The notes beneath the pieces are model-generated. The model worked only from the letters and a program-made list of their open reading frames with translations, was not told where the DNA came from and did no database searches. Shown here piece by piece: positions 13,356 to 14,659 of a stretch of 14,659 bases of DNA. The DNA comes from JAVVPO01 sp036655715. Lineage in GTDB: Bacteria > Bacillota > Clostridia > Lachnospirales > Cellulosilyticaceae. The stretch is from contig JAVVPO010000065.1 in NCBI GenBank assembly GCA_036655715.1, positions 1 to 14,659 on the forward strand. Reading direction: 5' to 3'. How positions within the stretch are numbered: the stretch's first letter is position 1; each line of letters starts with the position of its first letter. The position numbers and the translations under genes are program-made.

Positions 13356-13395
13356 GATAGAGAGGTTAAAAAATCTGTTTAAAAGGAGATTTATC

Positions 13396-14556
13396 ATGTT
13401 AAATTTTGCTTTTCATAATGCTACTAAATTAGTGTTTGGTAAAGATACAGTAGCAACAATCGGTGAACATATATCAGCTGCTGGTATTAATCATGTATTA
13501 TTACTCTATGGTAAGAATTCGATTAAAGTAACAGGTGTCTATGATACAGTTGCTAAATCTTTAGAGGCACACGGTATTAAATTCACAGAACTTAGTGGTG
13601 TAAAGCCTAATCCAGTTCTTTCTAAAGTGCAAGAAGGTATTACTTTAATGAAAGATCATAGTATTCCAGCTATTTTATCTGTAGGAGGCGGAAGTACACT
13701 GGATTCTGCTAAAGCTATAGCTGCTGGTAGTGTCTATGATGGTGATGTGTGGGACTTCTTCGAGCGCAAAGCACCTATTACTTCAGCACTTCCTGTCTTT
13801 GCTGTGCTTACACTTTCAGCAACTGGTTCTGAGATGAATGGTAATGCCGTTGTGACAAACGAAGCAGAGGGCAAGAAGTGGGATATTAGTTCTCCACTTG
13901 TTTACCCAAAAGTATCTATTCTTGATCCTTCTATTCAATCCACTTTACCAGCTGTTCAAACAATGAATGGCGCTGTAGATGCTATTAGCCATGTATTTGA
14001 AAATTACTATAGTGGTACACCTCAGACAGATATGACTGATGCACTTTGTGAGGGTATTATCAAAACGATTATCAAGCATACTCCTATTCTTATAGAAGAT
14101 CCAACCAACTATGATTCTAGAGCAGAACTTGCTTGGGCAGCTACCCTTGCACTTAATGGACTTACTTCAGCAGGCCGTCAAGGTGACTGGGCATCTCATG
14201 GTATGGAACATTCCTTATCTGTATTTAACGATATTGCCCATGGCAGTGGCCTTGCTATCCTTATGCCAGCTTGGATGAACTATGTTTATAGTGCAGATAC
14301 AGCTAAATTTGCTCAGTTTGCAACCAATGTATTTGGTATTACAGAAGGCACGCAGGAAGAAAAAGCATTAGCAGGTATTGAGGCACTTAGAGACTTCTAC
14401 CGTTCTATTGGTGCACCTACTACACTTACTGAAGTTGGTGTAACAAAAGCTGATTTAGATACTATCGCGGATAATGCTGGGATGTCTACTCCGATGGGTA
14501 ACTTGGTTAAGTTAGAGCGTGATGATGTTTATAGGATTTTGGAATTGGCACTTTAG
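13396..14556 (+). CDS. Iron-containing alcohol dehydrogenase, butanol-dehydrogenase type
   Basis: A cytoplasmic group III alcohol dehydrogenase that reduces aldehydes such as butyraldehyde or acetaldehyde with NAD(P)H, closing fermentation. The protein has 386 residues. The start is the ATG at 13396, with AAAGGAGA just upstream. The longer frame from 13354 begins inside the -10 box and is rejected. The nucleotide-binding loop SVGGGSTLDSAK is at 95-106 and TLSATGSEMN at 139-148. Metal ligands fall at D195 and H199 (GAVDAISH), H268 (WASHGMEH) and H282 (DIAHGSG), with the 14-residue spacing of the last two typical of the family. The NLVKLERDDVYRILELAL ending is intact. Similarity is to YugJ/BdhA proteins; cofactor preference is not decided by what I can see. 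Single gene; no terminator is visible before the window ends. Confidence 0.93.
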   Translation: MLNFAFHNATKLVFGKDTVATIGEHISAAGINHVLLLYGKNSIKVTGVYDTVAKSLEAHGIKFTELSGVKPNPVLSKVQEGITLMKDHSIPAILSVGGGSTLDSAKAIAAGSVYDGDVWDFFERKAPITSALPVFAVLTLSATGSEMNGNAVVTNEAEGKKWDISSPLVYPKVSILDPSIQSTLPAVQTMNGAVDAISHVFENYYSGTPQTDMTDALCEGIIKTIIKHTPILIEDPTNYDSRAELAWAATLALNGLTSAGRQGDWASHGMEHSLSVFNDIAHGSGLAILMPAWMNYVYSADTAKFAQFATNVFGITEGTQEEKALAGIEALRDFYRSIGAPTTLTEVGVTKADLDTIADNAGMSTPMGNLVKLERDDVYRILELAL

Positions 14557-14659
14557 GTTGTAGAAGAAGGTAGATGGGGTAAGTAAGGGTTCGCCAAAAA
14601 GGGCGAGGGATATGTCCTCCAGCTTCTATTCTCATATTTGCCAAAAATCTAAGCCACCT
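14557..14659. other. Non-coding tail with GC-richer segment
   Basis: About 45% GC by hand count, against a clearly AT-richer surround. It contains a 5-bp hairpin TCGCC/GGCGA (14591-14595 with 14602-14606) without a U-tract, so it is not a convincing terminator. The minus strand stays open across it but no start, motif or ribosome site supports a gene. It may be the edge of a dispersed element continuing outside the window. Confidence 0.3.

Noticed and set aside
13354..13395. N-terminal extension of the alcohol dehydrogenase from an ATG at 13354
   Set aside because: This ATG is inside the -10 box of the promoter and has no ribosome site; homologues begin near the ATG at 13396.

Overview
The window looks like chromosome of a low-GC, AT-rich Firmicute. 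Clostridia are the best fit, plausibly a Lachnospirales or Cellulosilyticum-like anaerobe. The reasons are strong AGGAGG-type ribosome sites, TTGACA/TATAAT promoters, lipoprotein signal peptides ending in L/V-x-G-C, a pyrimidine-nucleoside phosphorylase of Firmicute type, a CoA-disulfide reductase fused to rhodanese, and a butanol-dehydrogenase-type iron alcohol dehydrogenase. The genus is inference.

Layout. (1) 57-2548, minus strand: a three-gene operon, DUF188 protein, pentapeptide-repeat protein, then aminopeptidase P. It starts from an extended -10 promoter and ends at an unusually long perfect hairpin. (2) 2589-6165, plus strand: a binding lipoprotein and two permeases of a peptide/nickel-type ABC importer, with no ATPase gene. 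A palindromic operator candidate sits on its promoter. (3) 6219-6646, minus: a cold-shock protein with a strong promoter and a leader of about 145 nt, sharing a bidirectional terminator with the importer operon. (4) 6696-7864, minus: a lone PotD-type spermidine/putrescine-binding lipoprotein, whose promoter is bracketed by a 13-bp inverted repeat. (5) 7927-9397, minus: pyrimidine-nucleoside phosphorylase. (6) 9448-10273, minus: a lipoprotein whose C-terminal part resembles the tail of PHP-family phosphoesterases without the catalytic domain. (7) 10381-12424, minus: CoA-disulfide reductase/rhodanese, flanked on both sides by short gene remnants; the upstream one looks like a rhodanese C-terminus. 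(8) 12483-13289, minus: a permuted NlpC/P60-like protein preceded by a 50-residue small gene. (9) 13327-14556, plus: iron-containing alcohol dehydrogenase, divergent from the small gene, with overlapping -35 boxes.

Most of this is housekeeping and transport. I do not see a CRISPR array, phage, transposase, toxin-antitoxin or defence system, and I do not claim a new multi-gene system. The more unusual material is regulatory and degenerate: the importer without ATPase genes, the PHP-tail lipoprotein, two coding remnants around the sulfur reductase, the operator-like repeats at the potD promoter, and the compact divergent promoter block upstream of the alcohol dehydrogenase.
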